Shown: positions 29,454-37,022 of the stretch, in pieces
Layout: each line of letters begins with the position of its first letter
How positions within the stretch are numbered: position 1 is the stretch's first letter
NCBI GenBank assembly: GCA_014376525.1
Contig: JACMRI010000122.1
Span: 1-37,022 of the forward strand
Origin: Bacteroidia bacterium
GTDB taxonomy: Bacteria > Bacteroidota > Bacteroidia > UBA4408
Reading direction: 5' to 3'
Length of the DNA stretch: 37,022 nucleotides
The notes under the pieces: generated by a model
Told to the model about the DNA's origin: nothing
Seen by the model: the letters and a program-made list of their open reading frames with translations, nothing else
The model's database searches: none
Translations under genes and position numbers: made by a program

Positions 29454-29496
29454 TATGTAAAAAGTATCCTAAAATTATTAGGATACTTTTTACATA
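29454..29496 (-). terminator. Terminator-like hairpin between tuf and tRNA-Trp
   Basis: Arms 29454-29472 and 29478-29496 form a 19-bp perfect stem with a 5-nt loop. The coding-strand stem carries CTTTTT at its 3' side. It starts 16 bp beyond the tuf stop and 6 bp before tRNA-Trp. I found no promoter between it and secE, so it must allow readthrough or processing. Confidence 0.85.
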
Positions 29497-29512
29497 AAAA
29501 ATGTACTTAAAA

Positions 29513-30700
29513 TTACTTTATTATTTCAATTACCTGACCAGCACCTACTGTACGACCACCCTCACGGATAGCAAAACGTAAACCTTTGTCCATTGCAACT
29601 GGAACTATTAAATTAACTGTTATTGTAACGTTGTCACCTGGCATAACCATTTCACGACCTTCAGGTAGTGTAATTTCTCCAGTTACATCCGTAGTACGGA
29701 AGTAAAATTGAGGACGATATTTATTGTGGAATGGTGTATGACGTCCACCTTCTTCTTTTTTCAAAACATATATTTCTGCTTTAAAATCATAGTGTGGAGT
29801 AATAGAACCTGGTTTAGCGATAACCATACCACGACGAATTAACGATTTGTCAATACCGCGTAATAATAAACCTACGTTATCTCCAGCCTCACCTGAATCC
29901 AATAATTTACGGAACATTTCAACTCCTGTAACTACTGATTTCATTTTTTCGTCTTGCATACCTAATATCTCCACCTCTTCTCCAACGTTTACTTTACCTG
30001 TTTCAATTTTACCAGTAGCAACTGTACCACGACCTGTGATAGAGAATACATCTTCAACTGGCATTAGAAATGGTTTGTCAACTTCGCGTAATGGAATTGG
30101 AATCCAAGTATCCACTGCATCCATTAATTCTAATATAGATTCTGACCATTTTGGATCTTTATTCAAACCACCTAATGCAGAACCTTTGATTACTGGTGTG
30201 TTATCACCATCAAATTTGTAGAATGTTAATAATTCACGAATTTCCATTTCAACAAGTTCTAATAACTCAGGGTCATCTACTGCATCAACTTTATTCATAA
30301 ATACTACTAATTTAGGTACACCAACCTGACGAGCTAACAATATATGTTCGCGTGTTTGTGGCATTGGTCCGTCTGTAGCAGCAACAACAAGTATTGCACC
30401 ATCCATTTGAGCGGCACCTGTAACCATGTTTTTTACGTAATCCGCGTGACCAGGACAGTCAACGTGAGCGTAATGGCGATTAGCTGTAGAATATTCAACG
30501 TGTGATGTATTAATTGTAATACCACGTTCTTTTTCTTCAGGAGCATTATCAATAGAAGAGAAATCTCTTACTTCTGACCATCCTTTTTCTGCTAATACAA
30601 CAGTAATAGCAGCGGTTAATGTAGTTTTACCATGATCTACGTGACCTATTGTACCGATATTCACATGGGGTTTTGAGCGGTCAAATTTTTCTTTAGCCAT
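29513..30700 (-). CDS. tuf: Elongation factor Tu
   Basis: GTPase that delivers aminoacyl-tRNA to the ribosome; 395 residues. G1 GHVDHGKT (19-26), G2 region [13 protein letters not shown]3 [12 protein letters not shown], and G4 NKVD are all present. Domains 2 and 3 follow, with [12 protein letters not shown] and [10 protein letters not shown], and the end AGQVIEIIK is typical. It lies directly behind four tRNA genes with no promoter of its own in the gap, so it is probably read from the tRNA promoter. The upstream tRNA set matches E. coli tufB. Confidence 0.99.
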   Translation of the reverse strand: MAKEKFDRSKPHVNIGTIGHVDHGKTTLTAAITVVLAEKGWSEVRDFSSIDNAPEEKERGITINTSHVEYSTANRHYAHVDCPGHADYVKNMVTGAAQMDGAILVVAATDGPMPQTREHILLARQVGVPKLVVFMNKVDAVDDPELLELVEMEIRELLTFYKFDGDNTPVIKGSALGGLNKDPKWSESILELMDAVDTWIPIPLREVDKPFLMPVEDVFSITGRGTVATGKIETGKVNVGEEVEILGMQDEKMKSVVTGVEMFRKLLDSGEAGDNVGLLLRGIDKSLIRRGMVIAKPGSITPHYDFKAEIYVLKKEEGGRHTPFHNKYRPQFYFRTTDVTGEITLPEGREMVMPGDNVTITVNLIVPVAMDKGLRFAIREGGRTVGAGQVIEIIK

Positions 30701-30777
30701 TTGTTTTGTTTATTTATTTTGTTTATAATTTATTTACTATTTACTTTTAATATTTTTTATTTTAAGCTAAAGTAGTG

Positions 30778-30849
30778 AGCTGTTTACGGGAATTGAACCC
30801 GTGACCTCTTCCTTACCAAGGAAGTACTCTACCCCTGAGCTAAAACAGC
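30778..30849 (-). tRNA. tRNA-Thr (anticodon GGT)
   Basis: 72 nt. Acceptor GCTGTTT pairs with AAACAGC, discriminator U. Anticodon stem CTTCC/GGAAG with loop TTGGTAA. T stem ACGGG/CCCGT pairs fully. Last of four tRNAs before tuf. Confidence 0.97.
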
Positions 30850-30908
30850 AAAGTTATGTGTTGAGCACTTACTTTAATTTTCAATACTACTAACTTGATA
30901 AAAACAAG

Positions 30909-30981
30909 AGCGGAAGACCGGGCTCGAACCGGCCACCCTCAGCTTGGAAGGCTGACGCTCTACCAAATGAGCTACTTCCGC
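30909..30981 (-). tRNA. tRNA-Gly (anticodon TCC)
   Basis: 73 nt. Acceptor GCGGAAG pairs with CTTCCGC, discriminator U. Anticodon stem TCAGC/GCTGA, loop CTTCCAA. Confidence 0.97.
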
Positions 30982-31009
30982 TTGTTAAAAAATTTATCTT
31001 ATTGTATAG

Positions 31010-31090
31010 TGGGGAAAGGTGGATTCGAACCACCGTAGGTTTCCCAGCAGATTTACAGTCTGCCCCATTTGGCCGCTCTGGTATTTCCCC
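31010..31090 (-). tRNA. tRNA-Tyr (anticodon GTA)
   Basis: 81 nt, class II. Acceptor GGGGAAA pairs with TTTCCCC, discriminator A. Anticodon stem-loop CAGA-CTGTAAA-TCTG region gives GTA, followed by a long variable arm (CTGGGAAACCTACGG). T stem fully paired. Confidence 0.97.
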
Positions 31091-31137
31091 AATAACTTAT
31101 TGAATACTTTTTACTTTAAATAAAGAACGTTAAAAAG

Positions 31138-31210
31138 AGCCGATGATTGGATTCGAACCCACGACCTGCTGATTACAAATCAGCTGCTCTACCAACTGAG
31201 CTACATCGGC
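31138..31210 (-). tRNA. tRNA-Thr (anticodon TGT), with a T-stem mismatch
   Basis: 73 nt. Acceptor GCCGATG pairs with CATCGGC, discriminator U. Anticodon stem GCTGA/TCAGC, loop TTTGTAA. The T stem GTGGG/CCAAT has a central G-A mismatch and a terminal G-U. First of the four tRNAs in the operon. Confidence 0.95.
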
Positions 31211-31265
31211 TTATTATTTGTTTTATTATTAAATAAGTGAATATTTACTTTTTCAATAACAAGTG

Positions 31266-31296
31266 CAAATGTAAATATATTTTTAATTCTACAAAA
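31266..31296 (-). promoter_or_regulatory. Probable promoter of the tRNA-tuf operon
   Basis: On the minus strand TTTTG (31296-31292), an 18-nt spacer, then TACATTTG (31273-31266), a full match to the -7 consensus with a slightly short spacer. It lies about 55 bp before the first tRNA. Confidence 0.6.
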
Positions 31297-31359
31297 TATA
31301 TTTTTAATAAAAATGAATTTTTATTTATATGCAACAAATATTGATTATAAAACGAGTTG

Positions 31360-32166
31360 TTATTTAACTTCTATTAACTCTGTATCAAAATACAAAATGG
31401 CTTTGGGCGCTATTACTGGTGGGCGTCCTGCTTCGCCATAAGCTAACTCGTAGGGTATAATTAAGCGCATTTTGTCGCCCACTTTCATTAATGCAATTCC
31501 TTCGTCCCAGCCTTTAATAACTTGCCCTACACCTAATTTAAATGTAATTGGCTCGCCTCTTTCTATTGATGAATCAAAAAGTTTTTTCTCATTTTTCTCA
31601 TCTAAAGTATAACCCGTGTAGTGAACGCTTACGTTTTTATTATTTTCGGCTTGTGCGCCTTTGCCTTCTGCAACTCTAATGTATTGTAAGCCTGATGCTG
31701 TTTTTTCGGTTTTTGCATCTTTAGGCATATCAAAATATATTTTGGGAGCATCTATTACTTCTAATAATTGCACTTCAAATTTTAACGTAGAATTTCCTGG
31801 TATTGGACCTTGGGCATTAGCGCCGTAGCCTAACGCTGGCGGTATTGTTAGTATTGCTTTGTCGCCCTCGCAAAGTAGCGCTATACCTTCGTCCCAACCT
31901 TTTATAACTTGCCCTGCTCCTAACTTAAAAGTAAATGGATCGCCACGTTTTACTGAACTATCAAATACGCTATCGTTGAGGAATTTTCCTGTGTAGTGCA
32001 CTTTTACTTTTTTGCCTGCTTCGGCTTGTTTTCCTTTACCATGCTCTATTATTTGGTATTGTAAGCCACTGGCTGTTGTTTTAGTTTCCATTTTGTTTTT
32101 TTGTGCTAATGTGTATGTGCTTGTAATAGTTAGGCTTGTGGCCAATAATAGTGTTGATGTTTTCAT
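31360..32166 (-). CDS. Secreted tandem-FKBP peptidyl-prolyl isomerase
   Basis: Predicted envelope folding catalyst that isomerises X-Pro bonds. A signal peptide (1-21, ending TYTLAQ) is followed by two complete FKBP domains: residues 45-138 (VHYTGKFL, VFDSS, GQVIKGWDEGI, ALGYG) and 170-268 (VHYTGYTL, LFDSS, GQVIKGWDEGI, ELAYGE). Both keep the VIKGWDEG core and most pocket aromatics, so both may be active. The two copies share SGLQY openings, so they look like an internal duplication. It lies 25 bp behind the LolA-like gene, so the two are likely co-transcribed and act on exported proteins. Ends in FDTELIEVK, the usual FKBP C-terminal strand. Confidence 0.93.
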   Translation of the reverse strand: MKTSTLLLATSLTITSTYTLAQKNKMETKTTASGLQYQIIEHGKGKQAEAGKKVKVHYTGKFLNDSVFDSSVKRGDPFTFKLGAGQVIKGWDEGIALLCEGDKAILTIPPALGYGANAQGPIPGNSTLKFEVQLLEVIDAPKIYFDMPKDAKTEKTASGLQYIRVAEGKGAQAENNKNVSVHYTGYTLDEKNEKKLFDSSIERGEPITFKLGVGQVIKGWDEGIALMKVGDKMRLIIPYELAYGEAGRPPVIAPKAILYFDTELIEVK

Positions 32167-32191
32167 ATTTATATTTATTATTTGAGGTACA

Positions 32192-32848
32192 TTAATCTCT
32201 TAAATCTACCACTTCGGCAGTGGGATATTTGGCTTTATTATACACAAAAGTATCGTCAGATATTACAGTTTTTGCATCTAACTTTTTTACTAAGTACGTA
32301 CTTGTACTGCCATCTTTTCCATTAACGATAAGGCTCGACACTTCGTTTTTAATTTTATTAATACATAGCTCGGCAGTATGAAAAGCTTTCTTTTTAGGGT
32401 CTAATGGGAATAGTTTTATTACTTGTATTGCTACTTTGTTTCGCAATTCTTCTTTTACATATTCGTATTTGAAACCTTTTTCATAAATAGTAAATATGTT
32501 GCGAGGGGTTATTTTGCCTTCGTCTTCGTTTTTATCTACATTATTTATTTGTACTTCGTTGGCTTCTTTAATGTAAGTCCATACTGTTTTACCATCGCTT
32601 ATAATGGTTTGGCCTGTAAGTTCCAAGCGGTATTTATCGCCCTTAACCCATAGTTTACCATCGTGTTTCTCGTTCGTTTTCTTAGCTTTGTTAGCTAAAA
32701 TAAAACTAAATACCGAATGTAAATTGGTAAACTTTTTAGTTTTGGCACTTAATTTATCCAATATAACTTTGGCTTGAGCAGTTTTATCTTGTGCCTGAAT
32801 GGTGTGTGTAAATACTAGTAAGGCTAAAAATAATAATAGGTGTTTCAT
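32192..32848 (-). CDS. LolA-like outer-membrane lipoprotein carrier
   Basis: A 218-residue periplasmic protein with a clear signal peptide (1-19, ending IQAQ). LolA proteins shuttle lipoproteins from the inner to the outer membrane. Supporting segments are ILDKLSAKTKKFTNLHSVFSF near the start, GKLWVKGDKYRLEL, TIISDGKTVWTYIKEANEVQINNV and the later lipid-cavity strands with DDTFVYNKAKYP. The fold assignment rests on the order of these beta strands; a LolB-like or DUF4292-like role is possible. First gene of a pair with the FKBP isomerase. Confidence 0.8.
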   Translation of the reverse strand: MKHLLLFLALLVFTHTIQAQDKTAQAKVILDKLSAKTKKFTNLHSVFSFILANKAKKTNEKHDGKLWVKGDKYRLELTGQTIISDGKTVWTYIKEANEVQINNVDKNEDEGKITPRNIFTIYEKGFKYEYVKEELRNKVAIQVIKLFPLDPKKKAFHTAELCINKIKNEVSSLIVNGKDGSTSTYLVKKLDAKTVISDDTFVYNKAKYPTAEVVDLRD

Positions 32849-33005
32849 TTTATAAATTATTTAATTAAAAGTTAATATTTTTTTTGCCGAATTTACAATG
32901 ATTATGCCAATAAGCATCTATTTGGAATTATGAATTACTAATTACGTTTAAAATCAATTACTTACACGCCAAATTAGATTAATAAATAATTGTAATTGCA
33001 TAGCT

Positions 33006-34073
33006 TTATAATTTTATTAAACTAGGGTTGTTTGCTATTAAATCTTTTAAATTGGGGCGTAACCGACTTTTATACACAGCCAAACATTCTGGACCGTTTT
33101 TAACTCTGCCTTTGCGCAATACGCGTTGTTCCTCAATAGGTAGTAATGAAATAGCGTGGCAATTGGTACTGCAACAGTTGTGGTGTTTGGCTTTACAGTC
33201 ATCGCATTGTATAAATAGTAAATGGCAATCGTCGTTAGCGCAATTAGTATGATTATCGCAGGAGGCGCCACATTGGTGACATTGCGCAAGTACATCATCA
33301 GTAATGCGTTCGCCAAGACGTTCATCAAACACAAAATTTTTACCCAAAAATTGCGACTCTAAACCTTGTTCTTTTATTTCTTTTGCGTACTGAATAATAC
33401 CGCCTTGCAAATGATTCACATCTTGAAATCCCTCATGTTTGAGATACGCTGATGCTTTTTCGCAACGAATACCGCCTGTGCAATACATGAGTATTTTATG
33501 ATCTTTTTTGTCTTTGAGTGCGTTTATTACCATTGGCAGTTCTTCACGAAACGTATCCGCATTGGGAGCAAGCGCACCTTTAAAATGGCCCACTTCGCTT
33601 TCGTAGTGGTTACGCATATCTATTACTATTACATTTTGTTGCGCTAAGGCTTGGTTAAATTCTACGGCATTGAGATATTTACCTGTATTTGACGCATCAA
33701 ACGTAGGGTCGTTAATACCATCGGCTACTATTTTATCTCGTACTTTTACGGCGAGTTTATAAAACGATTTACCGCTATCTTCCACTGCAAACTTAAACGG
33801 TACGCCTGCAAATTGGGGCAGCTCATTAAGTTGTTTTTCAAACATGGCAAACTCATGCGTGGGAACACTCATTTGTGCATTTATGCCTTCGTGTGCAACG
33901 TATATGCGCCCTTTACAGTCTATAGCATCAAATTGTTTATACAACTGGTCGCGTACTTCTTGTGGATTTTGAATTTGCACATATCTGTAAAAAGATAATG
34001 TTGTACGCTGTACTTCGTCGGTTTTAATCCACTCTTTTAATTCTTTTTTACTTATTCGGTTGTGTAATAACAT
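33006..34073 (-). CDS. trhO: tRNA uridine(34) hydroxylase, rhodanese-like
   Basis: Oxygen-dependent enzyme making 5-hydroxyuridine at the wobble position of tRNA. The N-terminal domain (YRYVQIQNPQ...GRIYVAHEGINAQMS) is the UPF0176/YceA signature. The rhodanese domain holds the active Cys in MYCTGGIRCEKA (C198 from this start), followed by LQGGI. The C-terminal tail is Cys/His-rich (CHQCGASCDNH...CDDCKAKHHNCCSTNC), perhaps a zinc-binding region, as in many family members. The frame opens at a TTG (34079), but the ATG at 34073 (MLLHNRISKKEL) is preferred. Stands alone, with the RHS fragment divergent. Confidence 0.93.
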   Translation of the reverse strand: MLLHNRISKKELKEWIKTDEVQRTTLSFYRYVQIQNPQEVRDQLYKQFDAIDCKGRIYVAHEGINAQMSVPTHEFAMFEKQLNELPQFAGVPFKFAVEDSGKSFYKLAVKVRDKIVADGINDPTFDASNTGKYLNAVEFNQALAQQNVIVIDMRNHYESEVGHFKGALAPNADTFREELPMVINALKDKKDHKILMYCTGGIRCEKASAYLKHEGFQDVNHLQGGIIQYAKEIKEQGLESQFLGKNFVFDERLGERITDDVLAQCHQCGASCDNHTNCANDDCHLLFIQCDDCKAKHHNCCSTNCHAISLLPIEEQRVLRKGRVKNGPECLAVYKSRLRPNLKDLIANNPSLIKL

Positions 34074-34127
34074 TTGCAATATGTTTTACTTGGTTAATTT
34101 TTTTTACAATATTAGTATAAAATAACC

Positions 34128-36392
34128 ATGTTGGTTTGGCTAGCGTATTATTATTTGTTATGCTTTTGTATCCAAAATATTAATTATAGATATACCAACA
34201 AAGTGCAAGGTATAGACTATGCCTACACCTTACAAGGCTGGATAAAAGCAGTAAACTCCGAAGACCTAGACCCAACTAAAGACCAAGGTAAAGACGGTAA
34301 TAACACACCTAACTACAACCCCAACACACTTGTAGCCCGCGACGCCTTTGGATACTCATTAGGCTATTATACCAACGACTACAAAAGCATAGGCCTAAGT
34401 AACTTTATAGCCAGTAAAATAAGCGCGCCCCTTACCCCCAGCTTATACAACGGTAACATAAGCCACATGGTTACCACCATTACCAACCCTACTACAGGCG
34501 CTACCTTACCACAACTTACCACCTACACCTACGACCAGCTTAACCGATTAGTACACGCCAAAGCCTATGATAATATAGACAAAGCAAATAATAATTGGCC
34601 TGCTTTAAGTACCTATACAGGACGTTACGAAAATATACTAAACTACGACGCCAATGGCAATATATTGCAACAGCGCCGCAGAGACGAAACAGGAACACTT
34701 ATAGATAATATAACCTACAAATACAACAACAAAACAACGGTACCTAGTATGTTTACACCTACAAGTTTTATACGTAAAACCAACAACCGATTGTATAACG
34801 TAAACGAAACAACTGATGATTTTGGTACATTAACCGCAAGCCAAACTGCCTCTCTTAATGTTACAAATCCAGCATTAACAAGTACCGCCACCGACGATAT
34901 AGAAGACCAAGGCATATTTAACACCGCCAACGTAGCCCAAACAAATAACTATACCTACGATGCCATAGGAAACCTTATTAGCGACAAACAAGAACAAATA
35001 GCTAATATAGAATGGACTGTGTATGGAAAAATTAAGTACATTAGCCGCATGAATACAAGTAACTGTAACAAACCCGATTTAGAGTTTAACTATGATGCTA
35101 GCGGAAACCGCATAAGCAAATTAGAAAAACCTCGTATTAACGGAGTGTTACAAGATATAATTACTTACAAATACACTTACTACACCCGCGATGCACAAGG
35201 CAACACTATGGCTGTATATAGCTATGTAGTGGGAGACGAACCTATATACACACGCTATACACTAAAAGAACGCAACCTATATGGCAGTAGCCGATTGGGG
35301 GTAGATTATAGTTCAATAGAACTTATAAGCCCAATACCATTGTTAGGAGTGTACACCACCACACTGGGCAACAAACACTTTGAAGCCAGCAACCATCTAG
35401 GCAATGTACTAACGCTGTTTACGGATAAAAAAATACCAGTAGGCACAGGCACTACAATTAGTTACTACAAAGCCGACCTGGTAAGCAGTATGGACTACAG
35501 CCCATTTGGTGCGCCACTTAAAGGACGTACCTTGTACAAAGGCGGTGCTAACGCTACTACAGGTTTACCAAATATTGCTACTGATGGTAGTAGGTACGGG
35601 TTTAACGGCATGGAAAACGACAATGAAGTGAAAGGCGCTGGAAACCAACAGGACTATGGTGCTAGAATTTACGATAATCGATTAGGTAAATTCTTAAGTA
35701 TAGATCCATTAACTGTTAAATTTTCAATGCGCTCCCCTTATTTATTTGCTGATAATTGTCCAATAACTAAAGTTGATTTTTTAGGTTTGTCTGGAGTTGC
35801 ATATTATCAAAAAAAACTTGATGGATATACTATTATTGTAAATAAAGAAACGGGAAACAGTATTATAGAAAAAACAACAGTTACAAGCGTTTATTGTTCT
35901 AGTTCTAAATTCCGACCTACAGACTACGTTGCTGTAACTGTTGAAACTTTTGAAATTAATACCAAAGGAAAAATTACAAAAATAACAACAGTAGAAAGTG
36001 AGTTAAGATTTGGACTTAATTCTACTTCTGGAGGTATTGATGGGACTGATAGTAAAATCTTAACAAAGAAAAGTAGCGCTATAAAAGAGAAGAGCAGTAA
36101 TTCATCAGTAACAAAAGATAATTTTGTTAATGCAGTTGCTGATTACGCAGGAAAAAAGAATGAGGATTTTAAGTCTGGAGACTTTGAAGGAATAAGTACT
36201 AGTGATAAAACTTTGGAATCAATGAAAACATTGCTTTTTCCTATTGCTTCAGCTTTTAATAAAGGATTAGGTGTCTTAACAGAGCTACTCCTTGAAACAC
36301 TTCCCGATTCAAATAAGAACTTTCATTCAAAAAAATTCACTCCATTAGAAGCTAAAGAAGCAACTGAGGTATATAAAAAAGATGTTAAATAA
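34128..36392 (+). pseudogene. 5'-truncated RHS repeat protein with novel C-terminal tip
   Basis: The C-terminal part of an RHS/YD-repeat protein. From about residue 28 (VQGIDYAYTLQGWIKAVNS) it matches the interior of Bacteroidota RHS shells. YD-type units follow (YTYDQLNRLVHAKAYD, YDANGNILQQRR, YTYDAIGNLISDKQ, YDASGNRISK). The core ends with YGARIYDNRLGKFLSIDPL and DFLGLSG near residue 555. The large N-terminal shell and any signal peptide are missing; the first 27 residues are hydrophobic and do not look like RHS. After residue 556 a roughly 200-residue tip carries no toxin motif that I recognise, is Lys/Ser/Thr-rich, and has a hydrophobic patch (LLFPIASAF...GVLTELLLETL). The tip DNA is clearly AT-richer than the core. 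It could be an orphan cassette or a short expressed protein. Confidence 0.75.
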
Positions 36393-36673
36393 TGAAATAT
36401 CATCACTTCTTACTTTTTTTTATGTTTATTGCTTGGGTTATAGAGGAATGTTTATTACTTAAAATAAAAAGTAGTTTAAATAAGCAAAAGGTAAATAAAA
36501 CATCTGTTTTGGAAAAAATAGAACAACATGTAAGGTGGAAGTTTATTAAAATAAAAGTTGAAGATGAAAAAATAAATAAATTAATATTATATTACAATTT
36601 ATCTTTCTTGTTATTTATCATCACGTTACTATTATTAGTTTCAGTACGAATTTTTAAAATTTGGCTTAGATAA
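36392..36673 (+). CDS. Two-TM membrane protein, candidate immunity to the RHS tip
   Basis: A 93-residue protein not recognised from sequence. Its ATG shares one base with the RHS stop (TAATG), a coupling typical of toxin-immunity pairs. It has two hydrophobic helices (about 5-22 and 68-90) around a basic central loop (KVNKTSVLEKIEQHVRWKFIKIK). The AT-rich composition matches the tip and not the core, so tip and this gene look like one unit. If it is immunity, a membrane location would suggest that the tip acts at or across the inner membrane; this is inference. Its last 36 bp overlap a small ORF on the other strand. Confidence 0.65.
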   Translation: MKYHHFLLFFMFIAWVIEECLLLKIKSSLNKQKVNKTSVLEKIEQHVRWKFIKIKVEDEKINKLILYYNLSFLLFIITLLLLVSVRIFKIWLR

Positions 36674-36757
36674 TTTTCCCGGGCGCATTCCACGAATCCT
36701 CTGTAATAAAGGCTTCGATACACCGTAATGCTTGTTTTTAGCTTTTCTTCTGGCCAT
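36638..36757 (-). CDS. Possible 39-residue basic protein
   Basis: A short ORF that starts MARRKAKNKHYGVSKPLL, continues QRIRGMRPGKLSKP and ends NFKNSY. It is strongly basic and has an A-rich leader (CTTAAAAAACACTTAAA) before the ATG at 36757. GC content is higher than around it (CCCGGG inside). It overlaps the end of the putative immunity gene on the opposite strand. I recognise no family; its basic character would fit an RNA- or ribosome-associated protein, or a remnant of a larger gene. Confidence 0.3.
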
Positions 36758-36821
36758 TTTAAGTGTTTTTTAAGGGATTGGTTTAATGGTAATTTTGGCT
36801 TTTAACTGTATATAATAGCAC

Positions 36822-36838
36822 AAGCGTTGCAAACGCTT
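36822..36838. repeat. Short inverted repeat before the terminal repeats
   Basis: AAGCGTT (36822-36828) and AACGCTT (36832-36838) around a 3-nt loop, directly before the first degenerate repeat. No T tract follows; its role is unknown. Confidence 0.4.
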
Positions 36839-36840
36839 AG

Positions 36841-37022
36841 TTACTCAATGTTAATTTTAAAGTATTGTATCGTGAGTTCGGCAAAGCCTCAGTTGTGGTG
36901 TTGGAGGTGCTACGTTGTTACTCAATGTTAATTTTAAGTTTAGGTTTCGTGAGAACGCTTCGCTAAGTAGTGCTGCGTTTACTTATTCAAATTTAATTTT
37001 AAATTAAGGTTTTCATGAGAAC
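36841..37022 (-). repeat. Three degenerate repeats reaching the window edge
   Basis: On the plus strand, TTACTCAATGTTAATTTTAA occurs at 36841 and again at 36918, with a weaker copy (TTATTCAAATTTAATTTTAA) at 36983. Each is followed about 10 bp later by a CGTGAG or CATGAG block. Spacing is 77 and 65 bp. On the minus strand two copies read as a peptide end (LKINIE or FKINIE, then a stop). No gene was found here. Confidence 0.6.

Overview
This is an AT-rich chromosomal window from a member of the Bacteroidota. The evidence is: promoters of the TTTG-N19/20-TAnnTTTG type at several genes; A-rich rather than Shine-Dalgarno leaders; a PorD/DUF4835 gene overlapping coaBC; a class Ia ribonucleotide reductase that keeps eukaryotic residue numbering; an RHS fragment of the Bacteroidota type; and secreted fibre-like proteins with 'GNVGIGT..P' motifs. 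I cannot name a genus. No rRNA, CRISPR array, transposase or phage structural gene was seen.

Layout. 1-7071 (mostly minus strand): a SAM-dependent methyltransferase, a DUF2846-like lipoprotein, nrdA and nrdB (read nrdB, nrdA, then the lipoprotein), and a pyruvate dehydrogenase E2 gene. 7234-14196 (plus strand): a small PAP2-like membrane protein, then four secreted proteins built like tail fibres (signal peptide, base domain, optional repeat stalk, 'GNVGIGT' domain, variable C-terminal tip). Two of the four are almost identical for 255 codons and then break abruptly into unrelated tips. 14348-17437 (minus): a bacilliredoxin, a SiaC/DUF1987 protein, and the overlapping pair coaBC-porD. 18067-31210 (minus): the core gene-expression block tRNA-Thr(TGT), tRNA-Tyr, tRNA-Gly, tRNA-Thr(GGT), tuf, tRNA-Trp, secE, nusG, rplK, rplA, rplJ, rplL, rpoB, rpoC. 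Perfect hairpins lie in several of its intergenic gaps. 31360-34073 (minus): a tandem-FKBP prolyl isomerase, a LolA-like carrier, and the tRNA hydroxylase TrhO. 34128-37022: a 5'-truncated RHS gene with an unfamiliar C-terminal tip, a one-base-overlapping two-TM protein that looks like its immunity partner, a tiny basic ORF, and a set of degenerate repeats that runs off the window edge.

How the parts relate. Most of the window is housekeeping: deoxynucleotide synthesis, CoA synthesis, transcription, translation and envelope maintenance. Two accessory parts stand out. The first is the fibre-like array, where a constant base appears to be homogenised by recombination while stalk length and tip vary. 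The second is the orphan RHS tip with its putative immunity gene, where base composition changes sharply at the core/tip boundary. These two are the best candidates for biology not yet described. All functional assignments are from reading the sequence; no database search was run.
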